Shown here: positions 42,723 to 52,769 of the stretch, one piece after another
Numbering within the stretch: the stretch's first letter is position 1
How the letters are laid out: each line of letters starts with the position of its first letter
Assembly (NCBI GenBank): GCA_047636495.1
Contig: JBLILH010000001.1
Location: 124,001 to 188,000, forward strand
Origin: Endobugula sp047636495
Lineage (GTDB): Bacteria > Pseudomonadota > Gammaproteobacteria > Pseudomonadales > Cellvibrionaceae
Direction of reading: 5' to 3'
DNA length: 64,000 bases
The notes under the pieces: generated by a model
Databases searched by the model: none
The model's input: the letters and a program-made list of their open reading frames with translations, nothing else
Told to the model about the DNA's origin: nothing
Translations under genes and position numbers: made by a program

Positions 42723-43898
42723 TTATATTGTTTTTATAGGGCGAATGGTAGGTTTTTCAGTACTATTATTCCACAGATGAATAGTGTTTCTTCCCGATTC
42801 TTTTGCCAAGTAGAGTGCCGTGTCTGCCTGTCTCATCATATCGCTAGTAGTGAGAGTGACGCCTTCTATATCTTCAGTTGAGAAGAGGTACGAGGCTATT
42901 CCTGCACTGATGGTGGTAGAAATGTTAACTCCTTTGTGAAAGTGAGTCGATGCTTCTATCTTTTCGCGTAATTTTTCTATGGCTGAAAGTGCTTTCCCCC
43001 CATTCGCCCCTATCAACAAAACAGCAAATTCTTCACCCCCTATTCGGCAACATTGATCACTAGTGCGAACTTCTTTTTTAATTGTCTGGGCAACTTCTTG
43101 AAGTATTTTGTCGCCTATTGGATGTCCGTATTGATCGTTAACCCGTTTGAAGTGATCAATATCTATCATGCACAACGAGTATATTGTGTTGTAGCGAGAA
43201 CACCGATGATGTTCTTCTTCTAATGCTTGTAAGAAATACCGTCTGTTGTGTAAGCCCGTCAACGTGTCTTTTATGGCTAATTGAAAGTAGTATTTTGAGT
43301 TTTTGTATATCGGAAAAATAACCAAGAAAACTTTAATAATAAGCAATGAAAAAATAAGTAACAATAATAACAATTGTAGCTTATGTTGTGCGTGGGTTTT
43401 ATTTTGAGCGTCCTTTTGATATTCAAATACAATCTTGTCTAGGTCTGCCAGTAAGTTTTTGCTCATGGACCTTAGGCTGAAAAGCGATTCTTCGTCATCG
43501 CTATCTTTCAGTATGGCGCTCGCGAACGATAGGTATCGTTTGACTTTTTCATCCACTAAGGTGGGGTGAAAATATAGGTTTTTAATTTTTTTAGGTGCGG
43601 CGGCGGTGAAAGTGAGAAATTTATGAGCCGTTTGCATTTTACTAATGGAATCTTTTAAAGAAGCAGTGCTAGCTGCTGATGATTTTATTTGGTGGTCAAT
43701 TGCCTCAACAATAATGCGTTGCGACAGCATACGCTGTCGTCCACTGAGGTTAATGATATAAGCGGCTTCTTTTTGGACAACAAACGCTTTTTCTAAGATG
43801 AAATAAATTTTAAAAGAAATAAGAGCGATGGACATAAGTATTACGCCGTAAATAAGAAGGTGCCTTCTTTGCTGATGCTTTTTTACCGCCAAACCCAT
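42723..43898 (-). CDS. Diguanylate cyclase with PilJ-like N-terminal sensory domain
   Basis: 391 residues. Membrane helix (about 13-33), periplasmic segment with INLSGRQRMLSQRI, the hallmark of the type IV pilus chemotaxis transducer N-terminal domain, second membrane helix (about 172-195), then GGDEF domain with D-T-L-T-G-L-HNRR start, DHFKRVNDQYGH and active-site GGEEF (287-291). An inhibitory I-site RTSD (278-281) is exactly five residues upstream, so product feedback by cyclic di-GMP is likely. Probably makes cyclic di-GMP at the inner membrane in response to a periplasmic cue. Single gene. Confidence 0.9.
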   Translation of the reverse strand: MGLAVKKHQQRRHLLIYGVILMSIALISFKIYFILEKAFVVQKEAAYIINLSGRQRMLSQRIIVEAIDHQIKSSAASTASLKDSISKMQTAHKFLTFTAAAPKKIKNLYFHPTLVDEKVKRYLSFASAILKDSDDEESLFSLRSMSKNLLADLDKIVFEYQKDAQNKTHAQHKLQLLLLLLIFSLLIIKVFLVIFPIYKNSKYYFQLAIKDTLTGLHNRRYFLQALEEEHHRCSRYNTIYSLCMIDIDHFKRVNDQYGHPIGDKILQEVAQTIKKEVRTSDQCCRIGGEEFAVLLIGANGGKALSAIEKLREKIEASTHFHKGVNISTTISAGIASYLFSTEDIEGVTLTTSDMMRQADTALYLAKESGRNTIHLWNNSTEKPTIRPIKTI

Positions 43899-44181
43899 AG
43901 GAATAGACTCGTTAGTGATTTGACGGTGTGTTCATGAGGAGATAATAATATGAGGACCATCGTCGAGCGAAATTCATTGATTAATAATTGTACTACTTTT
44001 TTGAGGGGAAAGTCTAATTTATAGATCATTTAATAGCTATATTGTCAACTTGTGGATATCCATGAGAAAAACCATTTACTTAGGAAGTGTCCAAGCAACT
44101 AAACAGTTCGTAGTGATCTGAGGTCGTTGTTTGTATTATGTGCGATATAAGTGCGTAGAGACAGTAATAGAATTCTACTAA

Positions 44182-45105
44182 TTATCTGTCCCCTGACGCC
44201 ATTATTAAAGGCGGGTTTGATGAACTTGAGTTTGGACTAGAAGGTCTTTCTTGCCAGCTAGAAAACCTATTTTTCCAGCTCTGGATAAATTGCTTGAAGT
44301 GTTCAGTTTGTTTGTCTGTCCGGCGATTAATCACCATCAGCAATAGTTGTCGTGCTTGTTGGTCTCGCGCATCTAGGGTTAGTTTGTCATCGGCAGAATA
44401 GTGCTGATCTCTAGCGAGCCATGCGGCCTGCACCCGAGTGTGCCAGTCATTTGTCTTTTTCTCAGATTGAATTTTTATGTCACTAAGCCAAGCTCGGCGA
44501 GCTTTGAGCCAGATATCATCAGCACGTATTCCATCACTGACGCTATCTTCAACGACCAATTGCTGATCTGCAGTTAAAAAACCTAATAACCTTTCAGCAA
44601 GTTCAGTGTGTTTTTTCTTAAGATCGTCAACGTAGTCTTGGTTCGATCGAGATAAAAAATCTTGTTCGTATTCGGCTTGTTTTTTTTCAAGGTTTCCCCA
44701 TAAAGTCTGCTGCTGATCAGCATCCAAGGTCTTAAGTAAAGGTAGAAGTCTCGGTACAATATACTGCTGAAGCGATTGAATAGATGAGCTTGTCAATAAT
44801 CGCATGGCGCTAATATCGTCATCGTTTAAAGGTCGATCGAGCTTGTGGTGAACATCTTGTAGGTATTGATAATAACGCGGCAATTCCACCCTTTTATGCC
44901 ATGCTATAGCGTTATCTACAATGATAGTAAATCGGGCGGCTTGTTTGCTGTTTAGTTCAACATAGTCATCGGCATACCAAGGGATTATCCAATCTAGGTT
45001 GGTGTAAATAAAACCCGGACTACAACCCGTCATACTCAGACATAGGCAGAGAATCAAAAGCCACTTGCGGTTTGCGAAAGTTAAGATAAAGAAAAATCGA
45101 TTCAT
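44182..45105 (-). CDS. DUF6279 family lipoprotein
   Basis: About 307 residues. Lipobox LSMTGC after a hydrophobic KWLLILCLCL, then IYTNLDWIIPWYADDYVELN, the family's conserved opening, and a long helical body (AWHKRVELPRYYQYLQ, GNLEKKQAEYEQDFLS, LLLMVINRRTDKQTEHFKQFIQSW). Anchored in the outer membrane or periplasm; function unknown. Start uncertain among ATG 45105, 45123 and 45168; none has a strong ribosome site. Confidence 0.75.
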   Translation of the reverse strand: MNRFFFILTFANRKWLLILCLCLSMTGCSPGFIYTNLDWIIPWYADDYVELNSKQAARFTIIVDNAIAWHKRVELPRYYQYLQDVHHKLDRPLNDDDISAMRLLTSSSIQSLQQYIVPRLLPLLKTLDADQQQTLWGNLEKKQAEYEQDFLSRSNQDYVDDLKKKHTELAERLLGFLTADQQLVVEDSVSDGIRADDIWLKARRAWLSDIKIQSEKKTNDWHTRVQAAWLARDQHYSADDKLTLDARDQQARQLLLMVINRRTDKQTEHFKQFIQSWKNRFSSWQERPSSPNSSSSNPPLIMASGDR

Positions 45106-45654
45106 ATCAATAAAAGGAGGCATATTTTTTTTAAGAAAAAGTATAAAGCAAAAGCTTATGTTAAACATATTAAATGTATTTAATAAATCTTCTACGGATA
45201 TTGTGAATTTCTGTCTCTATTGACTATTGCCATTCTCTACCTCTATGATCATTCAATGGTACTTTAATGCAGCCTCTTATTATAGCCGTGAAGCATGGCT
45301 TGTAGAACGCTGGTGCCGAGTATGGTGCTAACGAATGGGGCATTAGGGTATTAGTATCCGATAAAACTCGATTTGATGTTGCTTTTTTACTGATGATCTC
45401 CCCCAGTGCTTAATTCAGTCGTTATGGTTCAATGTACCATTAGCATAGGTGGGTAAAATATAATGAGTTAATGCGAGTGTAATGATTAATAGGTAAATCG
45501 CACCACGATAAAGACTTAATATGGAAAGTGTATTGTCATTGCTCTTACCAAACCGAGGTAATAATAAAAACCGGTAAGCGGCATCTTCAAAACAAGCCCA
45601 CTAAATTTTTGAGATCATTCATCTATTGCTAAATGACAGTAAGATTGGCAATGC

Positions 45655-45804
45655 ATGTGCAAACAATGGATGGGACGCGATTGCTATTGCGCAACTCGCA
45701 TTGCCCGCAAACGTTACGGTATACGCTCTTTGGATGAGAGTGTGAAGTCTTGTATTTTATGTGGCAGTGTGAACCTAACAATAAACAGGACGGTTCGCGA
45801 TTGA
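45655..45804 (+). CDS. possible 49-residue Cys-rich fragment
   Basis: In the 858-base gap between the DUF6279 gene and the LysR gene, one frame encodes MCKQWMGRDCYCATRIARKRYGIRSL... CILCGS, five Cys in zinc-ribbon-like spacing, ending at 45804. No upstream ribosome site, and the frame is closed shortly before it, so it may be the tail of a decayed gene. No family recognised. The rest of 45169-46026 holds only the hairpin listed at 45879. Confidence 0.2.
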   Translation: MCKQWMGRDCYCATRIARKRYGIRSLDESVKSCILCGSVNLTINRTVRD

Positions 45805-45878
45805 CTATCAATGTAAAAAAAGAATAAATAACATGGCTATACCCGATGTGAGGTTGTGTTTCTCACTAATTAGATATT

Positions 45879-45919
45879 AAAGAGCTTATATAACAAATGT
45901 TTTGCTATATAAGCTCTTT
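45879..45919. terminator. strong hairpin, possible terminator of the LysR gene
   Basis: Perfect 14-base arms AAAGAGCTTATATA (45879-45892) and TATATAAGCTCTTT (45906-45919) around a 13-base loop. It lies 108 bases beyond the LysR stop on the minus strand, with only a short T tract, so termination is plausible but not certain. Confidence 0.45.
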
Positions 45920-46026
45920 GACTGTTAATCCTCTAATATCATTCAGCGCACCTTTACTGGCGGTGAACATAAAGGTCTCCGTCATTATTTCCAAAGAATG
46001 GTTGACGGTTTTCCAGACATTTAACC

Positions 46027-46953
46027 CTAAGAAAAAATATCATCCATATGCTTTGGAGCCTGTGTCTGCATGAACTGCTGAAAGGCGATGTCTGCAGGGC
46101 TAAGAACTTTGCTGGTTAAATGTAATATATACCATTCATGCATAATAGGCATGGTGTCTACATCTAAAATACTGAGAAGTTTGACGGTTTTTTCTAGCTG
46201 AATGGTATGTGCCGAAATGATCGCTAGGCCCATACCTGCCATTACACCTTGTTTGATTGATTCGTTACTGGAAAATGCATGTATTTTGGGCGGGTGTATA
46301 TCATGTTCTGTAAAAAAGTCATTCAATAATAATCTTGTGCCCGAGCCATTTTCTCTTACTAGAAACGATTCACCTGTTAAGTGTTCTGGATTAATGACGC
46401 GTTGTCGGGCTAAGTAATGCGACTTAGGGGCAATAACCACATAGGGGTGATCATAAAATTTGTTTGCGGTGACAGCAACTCTCCGTGGTGTACGTCCCAT
46501 AATAGCGAGGTCAATTTCGTTATTTTCTAATTTTTGGACGATATCGCGACGGTTTGCAATGAAGACATCTAATTCGATTTCAGGGTACTGTTTGTTAAAC
46601 TCTATGATCAAGCGTGGTGAAAAATACTGAGTAGTTGTAACCATCCCCAATCTTATTTCTCCGTGACGCGCACCTTTAATAGCGTCTAGCTCTTCTCCCG
46701 CTTCGCGGATAGTCTGAGTGATCTGACGAACATATGGCAGTAATGTCTTTCCAGCTGAAGTGAGCTTAAGTTCTCGGCCACTTTTAAAAAACAGATCTGT
46801 TTCTGCCATTTCAGCTAAGCGCTTCATCTGCATAGACACTGCAGGTTGCGTTAAATGCATTGTTTCTGCAGCGCGGGCGTAGCTTTCGTTCTCGGCGGCC
46901 ACCATAAAGATTTGTAACTGCCTTAATGTGGCGTTTTTTAGCGCGTCTTTCAT
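46027..46953 (-). CDS. LysR-family transcriptional regulator (CbbR-like)
   Basis: 308 residues. N-terminal winged helix-turn-helix (about 9-66): LRQLQIFMVAAENESYARAAETMHLTQPAVSMQMKRLAE; effector domain from HGEIRLGMVTTTQYFSPRLI to the C-terminus. It resembles CbbR-type regulators. It is divergent from, and 155 bases upstream of, the decayed methylaspartate pathway genes, so it was probably their regulator. The gene itself shows no frameshift. Confidence 0.85.
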   Translation of the reverse strand: MKDALKNATLRQLQIFMVAAENESYARAAETMHLTQPAVSMQMKRLAEMAETDLFFKSGRELKLTSAGKTLLPYVRQITQTIREAGEELDAIKGARHGEIRLGMVTTTQYFSPRLIIEFNKQYPEIELDVFIANRRDIVQKLENNEIDLAIMGRTPRRVAVTANKFYDHPYVVIAPKSHYLARQRVINPEHLTGESFLVRENGSGTRLLLNDFFTEHDIHPPKIHAFSSNESIKQGVMAGMGLAIISAHTIQLEKTVKLLSILDVDTMPIMHEWYILHLTSKVLSPADIAFQQFMQTQAPKHMDDIFS

Positions 46954-47107
46954 TGTATTTTCTTCGTAATAATAAGTCAGTTATTAGCATAGCTGAAATT
47001 GATGGTATCTTATAATTAAGTAATCATGTTGTATATGCTATTGAAGATAAATTTTATTTATAAGATTGTGGGCCCAGGGACTGCCAAATACACAAACGGT
47101 AAATATT

Positions 47108-47531
47108 ATGAATTCGGTCAATAACATTAAGAATTATGCCCGCAGCATTAACCAAACTACCATCATCATTGGTGTGATCGGTGCAGGTTGTCATGCAGTA
47201 GGCAACAAGATTATCGCCAACGTGCAGGGTCGCTTAGGTTTTAATGTAGTGAATTTAGGTGTGATGGTAACGCAAGATGAATATATAGACGTTGCTATAG
47301 AACATAATGCTCAAGCTATTTTAGTGTCGTCTATGTATGAACACGATGAGATTGGCTGTAAAGGCATGCGCGCGAGATGTGATGAACGGGCTGTAAGAGA
47401 AATGATCTTATACGTTGGTAGTGACTTAGTCATTGGGGAAAAAATATTTCGCGCACATAACAGTATTATGTACAGATATGGGCTATGACCGGGTTTTCGC
47501 TTCTAGCGATGACCTAGTAGAAGTTGCATAA
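47108..47531 (+). pseudogene. glmS: Decayed glutamate mutase sigma subunit (glmS)
   Basis: The frame from ATG 47108 matches the B12-binding subunit of methylaspartate (glutamate) mutase: IIIGVIGAGCHAVGNKI, FNVVNLGVMVTQDEYIDVAIE, AILVSSMYEHDEIGCKGMRARCDE. A one-base shift near 47465 then gives the expected DMGYDRVFASSDDL before TAA at 47529; the native C-terminal helix is missing. The cobalamin motif reads G-x-H-x-x-G, with the usual Asp of DxHxxG changed to Gly. The large and MutL-like subunit genes that normally follow are absent. Confidence 0.85.
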
Positions 47532-47712
47532 TTTTTGACTATGGATGTTGAAAGCAGGCAGGCAACTAAGCAACACTTAACGGGTCTGCACTTAAATGTA
47601 CTCGTGTAGAACGGGCTAATTACCGCACAATATTTAAAAATATTTGCCAGCGTCATAGATCATTTTCATTGAATATACAGCTTTTTTACTCACTCGTTTT
47701 TTCTGCATAACT

Positions 47713-48427
47713 TTGCCGATTTTAGAAGAAGAGACTGTGGACTTGAAAAATAAAAAACGCAATAAAAAAATCGTAATGAATGAATATGAATCTTTTCTTA
47801 AAGGGCTCTTCGTAGATTTGTATGGCACGCTGAGGATTATTATTAATAACGATTATAAAGCGATTGCGAATTATATCAATTCACTACAAACCGTTGCGTC
47901 ACCGCTTGCTTTATATATTGAAGGCCCAGTAGATTTAGGTGATCGTTAGTTGCAGATAGAAGGGTTGAAGACAATTACTTTGCATTTACAAACACTGGGT
48001 TCAGATGCAAAAATTGTTGCCGATGAATGGTGTAACACCTATGAAGATATTGTCGCATTTGTCGACGCGAAATGTTGCCATATGGTGGAAATTAAAACCC
48101 CAGACCTAGGTGCGGTACATAATGCCGTCGAGGCGGTACTGTCACCAACATAATGCAGAAGCTTATCAAGGGGCACCTGTAACGAAATAGATGTATCGGC
48201 AAAAGTTTGCATGCATTTAGCTTTAGCAGTCAGACCACAACGTATGATGGCTAAGCTTGACATTTGACGAAGAAATAATGATGGTTAATAACGAAATGCA
48301 ATTTGCTGCGGCACAGTTAATGCGCATCAAAAATCATCTTAAAAAAAACAACAAGAATAAAACAACACAAAAAAAGACATCGATTAAAAAAGTAAAAATG
48401 ACACGCTATATAGCGCAATACTATTGA
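47713..48427 (+). pseudogene. mal: Decayed methylaspartate ammonia-lyase
   Basis: Pieces of the C-terminal TIM-barrel half of 3-methylaspartate ammonia-lyase in order: FVDLYGTL, LALYIEGPVDLGDR, an in-frame TAG (47947), IVADEWCNTYEDIVAFVDA, HMVEIKTPDLGAVHNAVEAVL, a frameshift, GTCNEIDVSAKVCMHLALA, another shift, MMVNNEMQFAAAQLM and a Lys-rich end. The first about 230 residues are missing. The enzyme makes mesaconate from methylaspartate. Several lesions; certainly inactive. Confidence 0.85.
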
Positions 48428-48496
48428 TTCCAATAGACATGAAAGCGGAAAAGTAAGCCGCCCCAGCGATCAATAATCATAAAGAGAGAATGCAGC

Positions 48497-49160
48497 ATGT
48501 CTACAACCGTTAAGCCGTCCGATGGTTTATTCATCATTTCTATTGAGCAAGCGGTAGTGGCGCCTTTATGCGCCTGTCAGTTAGCGGAAGGTGGCGCACG
48601 GGTGATTAAAATAGAGCATGCCGAACGGGATTTTACCCGTGGTTACGATACAGCGGTAAATGGTGAGTCATCTTATTTTGGTTGGGCTAATCACGGCAAA
48701 GAATCTTTAGTGCTGAACTTTAAAGAAAAGAATGACGCATATCTATCACATATTCTACTAAAAAAGCCGATATTTTTATTCAAAACCTAGCGCCGGGTGC
48801 CTGTGAACGTGCAGGGTTTGGACCTGCAGTACTGCGTGAACAATATCCGCCACTAATTACCTGTAATATGAGTGGCTATGGTGACGAAGGCGCGTATCGA
48901 GATATGAAAGCCTATGATTTTTAGTGCAATGCGAGAGTGATTTAGTCGCTATCAATGGTTCACCAGAAGGGTATGGCCGGATCGGTGTATCGGTCTGTGA
49001 TATTGGCGCGGACTAACAATGCACTCATTGGTATTCAGAATGCATTGTTAGCCCGCGCCCAGACCGGCAAGGGTTCAGGTGTTCAGGTGTTCAGGTCTCA
49101 TTATTTGATACGGCTGCCGATTAAATGCAAGTGCCATTTTTACATAGTGAATTGACGGTA
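48497..49160 (+). pseudogene. Decayed class III (CaiB/BaiF-type) CoA-transferase
   Basis: ATG 48497 opens SIEQAVVAPLCACQLAEGGARVIKIEHAERDFTRGYDTA, the class III CoA-transferase N-terminus. A shift near 48770 continues ADIFIQNLAPGACERAGFG and NMSGYGDEGAYRDMKAYDF; further shifts give SPEGYGRIGVSVCDIGAG, the RARTGKGSGVQV-like segment and SLFDTAAD-stop-MQVPFLH. The C-terminal about 200 residues are deleted. In this setting the likely ancestor is a mesaconate or mesaconyl-CoA transferase of glutamate breakdown. Confidence 0.85.
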
Positions 49161-49167
49161 AGGCACC

Positions 49168-49739
49168 TCAGCGCGCAGGGTGCCGATCATATCGTATTAT
49201 TAGATAATGCGCTAAGCATGCTCGAAGCACAAAGCCATATAGCCGTCGGATAAATTAAGGTTATTGCTCTTATTGAAACTATTGCGGCAATGGAGTCGGC
49301 GACTGCCATTGCCCACTCATCGCCGCGTGTGATGGGGCTCGCATTAGGGAAATAAGATTTGTCATTAGATGGTGGCTTTGATCTCTCCCTGGAAAATTTA
49401 ACGCTCCCCGCACAAAAATTAATGTATGCAGCGCGTATAGCCAATATCAATGCATATGATTTTCCTGCGAGCATTGCCGATTACTCCGACATCAAAAAAT
49501 TCACCACTTATCAACAGCGTGCAAAATCTATGGGTTTTAATGGAGTTTTATGCATTCACCCGCAACAAGTCAAGCCGATTAATGATACATATGCGGTGAC
49601 AGATAAAGAGCGCGAGCAGGCAAAAAGAATCATCGCCGCTTATGACCAAGCCGTATGCAGTGGTCTAGGTGTGGTGGAAGTTGACGGTTAAATGGTCGAT
49701 ACACCCGTAGTCGAAAGAGCGAGAAAAATATTGCAGTGA
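49168..49739 (+). pseudogene. Decayed HpcH/HpaI-CitE-type C-C lyase
   Basis: Frames join as GADHIVLLDNALSMLEAQ, a stop, IKVIALIETIAAMESATAIA, SPRVMGLALGK, another stop, LSLDGGFDLSLENLTLPAQKLMYAARIANINAYDF, FNGVLCIHPQQVKPINDTY and GVVEVDG-stop-MVDTPVVERARKIL. The first about 70 residues of a CitE/malyl-CoA lyase-like enzyme are missing. The 110-residue open piece 49359-49691 is its best-kept part. Probably once cleaved citramalyl- or methylmalyl-CoA at the end of the methylaspartate route. Confidence 0.85.
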
Positions 49740-49792
49740 TGCTACGTGTTTTTCAGCATCAAATAAATTCTCGCTCGCGGTATTAGGATGCA

Positions 49793-51100
49793 TTACAAAC
49801 GTTTAACAAAAATTTTCGAATTACGCTGGTAGTTATAAATCGTTTGTTTTTCTTGTGGTAATATTTCTAATGTTGATTCAGTAAACCCTTGCTCCAAAAA
49901 CCAATGCGCCGTTTGAGTTGTCAGTACAAACAGTTGAGTCATGTTGAGTTTGGTTGCCTGCTTTTCGATATGCGACAGCAGCTTAGCTGCTTTGCATTGC
50001 CCTTGGTAATCTGGGTGTGTGACCATACATGCTAGTTCGCCTGCGTTATCCTGAACAAACGGGTACAATGCGGAACAAGCGATAATCGTGCCGTCAATTT
50101 CCATCACAGTAAAGTGCCCCACTTCTTGTTCCAATAGCTCGCGTGAGCGCCTCACCAATATGCCTTCAACTTCTAACGGTTCAATCAATTCTAAAATACC
50201 GCCGACGTCATCAATACGCGCGCGTCGAATGGTTTCATAACTATCACGATGCACCATGGTGCCAAAGCCGTCTCGAGTGAATAACTCTTTAATCAACCCA
50301 CCGTCTTCAATATAGCTAATGATTTGCGCGCGGTTAACGCCTTGATCGCAGGCGCGATAACAGGCCTTTAATGAAAAATGACTATCGGTAGTTTCTTTTT
50401 TGAGTAAAAACTTTTCGCACTGCAATAAGGTTAATTGTTTTTGCAGTTCACCTGCATAATTGATCACGCCATTTTCTTTGGTAAACGCGATGAGTTTGTC
50501 AGCGCCCAGCTCTATAGCAATTTCAGTGGCGACTTCGGTATAGGTTAAATTGAAGGCTTCACCTGTAACGGAGTAACCGATGGGTGAGACCAATACGATG
50601 GCATCGTTAAATAACAGCTCATCTAAGCCGTTAGCATCTATCGCGCGCACCTTACCGGTATATTGCAAGTCGACTCCATCGACTACGCCACGTGGCATAG
50701 CCGTGACAAAGTTGCCGCTGCGAATGCGCAGGTTGGCATTATGCATAGGTGAATTAGGTAAACCGGTAGATAGTGCAGCCTCTATAGCGAAACGCGTTGA
50801 GCCAATCGCATCGATTAAATGGAGCAAACAATCGGCGTCGGTTACCCTGCTGCCATGATGTATTTTACTCTCTAAGCCATGTCCCGCGAGTTTTGCATCA
50901 ATCTGTTGACGTGCGCCATGAACCAATACAATGCGTACACCTAAATTATTGAGCAGAGCGATATCGTTGACGATATTGGCAAAGTTTGGGTGAGTAATCG
51001 CCGCGCCTGGCAGCATAATCACAAACGTTTTGCCGCGATAAGCTTTTATATAGGGGGACGTTTGTCTAAACGATGAAACGTGGTCCGGGGTATTCGTCAT
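49793..51100 (-). CDS. argA: N-acetylglutamate synthase
   Basis: 435 residues: amino-acid-kinase domain (about 1-290; VIMLPGAAITHPNF, VLVHGARQQID, LLFNDAIVLVSPIGYS) and C-terminal GNAT acetyltransferase domain (about 295-435; IRRARIDDVGGILELIEPLE, GELACMVTHPDYQGQCKAAKLL with the acetyl-CoA loop). First step of arginine synthesis; in this family feedback-inhibited by arginine. Neighbour of argE as in pseudomonads. Confidence 0.95.
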   Translation of the reverse strand: MTNTPDHVSSFRQTSPYIKAYRGKTFVIMLPGAAITHPNFANIVNDIALLNNLGVRIVLVHGARQQIDAKLAGHGLESKIHHGSRVTDADCLLHLIDAIGSTRFAIEAALSTGLPNSPMHNANLRIRSGNFVTAMPRGVVDGVDLQYTGKVRAIDANGLDELLFNDAIVLVSPIGYSVTGEAFNLTYTEVATEIAIELGADKLIAFTKENGVINYAGELQKQLTLLQCEKFLLKKETTDSHFSLKACYRACDQGVNRAQIISYIEDGGLIKELFTRDGFGTMVHRDSYETIRRARIDDVGGILELIEPLEVEGILVRRSRELLEQEVGHFTVMEIDGTIIACSALYPFVQDNAGELACMVTHPDYQGQCKAAKLLSHIEKQATKLNMTQLFVLTTQTAHWFLEQGFTESTLEILPQEKQTIYNYQRNSKIFVKRL

Positions 51101-51443
51101 GAGATAAAGCCAATTATAGGTGGAGGGGGTGAGTAGAAAACAACGAATGGAAATTAAAGCACAGACCCATGGCTAGCGTCTATGCTTGTGCGCTAGCTCA
51201 AAGCGGCATGTTCACCTTGATGAGTGGCTTTGTAGCGATGTGATGCAAAGTAAGATACGGTTAGCGTCGAGCCTTGATGTGATTTCGCAATGATCCCATT
51301 CATCCATTCGCCAATATATAAGCACAAGCTCTACTTGCCCGAAGCACGTAAACATCTACGACATAATAAGGGTAGCACTTAATCTGTTACTCAAGCCAAA
51401 TACCGCTCCGCTACTGCTCAACATCAGCGAATTTAACGGTTAC

Positions 51444-52610
51444 CTACACACAAAACTGCGTAATTAATCCTTGTAACACCGTCACTGCCATAGGCACTTG
51501 CTGTAAATTAATATATTCATCCGGTTGATGAGCTTGGTCAATAGATCCCGGACCCATAACTACCACGTCCATCCCCATTTTCTGTAAAAAAGGCGCTTCA
51601 GTAGCGAAAGCCACACTATCGGCATTCATCGCGGTCAAACGCTCCACTGCCCTAACTAGTTCAGAATCAGCGGTTTGCTCAAAGGCGTCAATACCTTCAA
51701 ATAATGATTCCCGTTCAATATCAATGTGATGCCTATCGGCAATATTATTCAGCATGCTATCAATATCGGCACGTAGGTCATCTAAGCTCATGCCGGGTAG
51801 GGTACGCAAATCAAACGCTAGTTCACAGTGTCCGCAAATACGGTTGGGATTATCACCCCCGTGTATACAACCCAAGTTCAATGTGGGTACGTCGATTACA
51901 AATCCTGCATGTTGGTAGCGTGTTTGTAATAATTGACGAAATTGCTTAAGTTCAGTGATGACATCATGCATCACATCTAAAGCGTTATTACCCAAAGCCG
52001 GGTTGGATGAATGCCCCGATTGTCCACGGACTTTTATCGACTCCATGCCAATACCCTTGTGCATGCGTATGGGCTGCATTCCAGTGGGTTCGCCTACCAC
52101 GCCATAGCGCGCTTTGGGGATGGGATGATGCATTAGTTCACGTGCGCCAGTCATTGAGGTTTCTTCATCGGCGGTGGCGAGGATAATAATAGGCTCGCGA
52201 AGGGTTTTACCCAAAAATGGCTGAACGGCAGCAAGCACCGTAGGAAAAAACCCTTTCATATCGGTAGCACCTAAACCATAAGCGCGTTCATTGTCGATAT
52301 GTAGTGTAAAAGGGTCATGAGACCAGCGCTTATCATCATAAGGTACGGTATCGGCGTGGCCAGAAAAAACCAGTCCGCCTTGGCTCTTGTGGGCATTAGC
52401 ACTGCCCAACGTAGCAATAAGGTTGGCCTTATCAGGGTTGTTATCAACCACTTGAATATCAATCGCAAACCCCATGTCACCAAGCCAGTTGGCCAATAGG
52501 TCGATGACGCGGCGGTTGCCCATATCCAGCTTCGGGTTAGTGCAGCTTACAGAAGGGGTGGCGACTAACTGCGCGAGCTGTTCGCTAAATTTTTTCTCAT
52601 CAAATATCAT
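51444..52610 (-). CDS. argE: Acetylornithine deacetylase
   Basis: 388-residue M20-family zinc hydrolase: FSGHADTVPYDDKRWSHDPF (first metal ligands), GLGATDMKGFF, ATADEETSMTGARELM (catalytic Glu pair), GEPTGMQPIRMHKG and a dimerisation domain with GQSGHSSNPALG. Releases ornithine in arginine biosynthesis. Separated from argA by 343 bases in which I see no gene. Confidence 0.94.
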   Translation of the reverse strand: MIFDEKKFSEQLAQLVATPSVSCTNPKLDMGNRRVIDLLANWLGDMGFAIDIQVVDNNPDKANLIATLGSANAHKSQGGLVFSGHADTVPYDDKRWSHDPFTLHIDNERAYGLGATDMKGFFPTVLAAVQPFLGKTLREPIIILATADEETSMTGARELMHHPIPKARYGVVGEPTGMQPIRMHKGIGMESIKVRGQSGHSSNPALGNNALDVMHDVITELKQFRQLLQTRYQHAGFVIDVPTLNLGCIHGGDNPNRICGHCELAFDLRTLPGMSLDDLRADIDSMLNNIADRHHIDIERESLFEGIDAFEQTADSELVRAVERLTAMNADSVAFATEAPFLQKMGMDVVVMGPGSIDQAHQPDEYINLQQVPMAVTVLQGLITQFCV

Positions 52611-52769
52611 AATAATCGTTTACTCTCGTTGCTGCCGACACCTGTCGGGTGGCTTGCTGATAATGACTACGTTATTAGCGCCGTGTATTCATCGACTAGG
52701 TGACTAATGATAGTGATTATAGTAAGTTGGTAGATTACCGTATTTGTAAAATAATAACAGGAACACCCA

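Noticed and set aside
45169..46026. A hidden transposase or other gene in the 858-base gap
   Set aside because: Short possible peptides appear in several frames, but I could not chain them to a recognisable family.
48955..49691. Separate small genes of 66 and 110 residues
   Set aside because: They are remnants of the broken CoA-transferase and CitE-like lyase, lacking starts, ends and catalytic parts.
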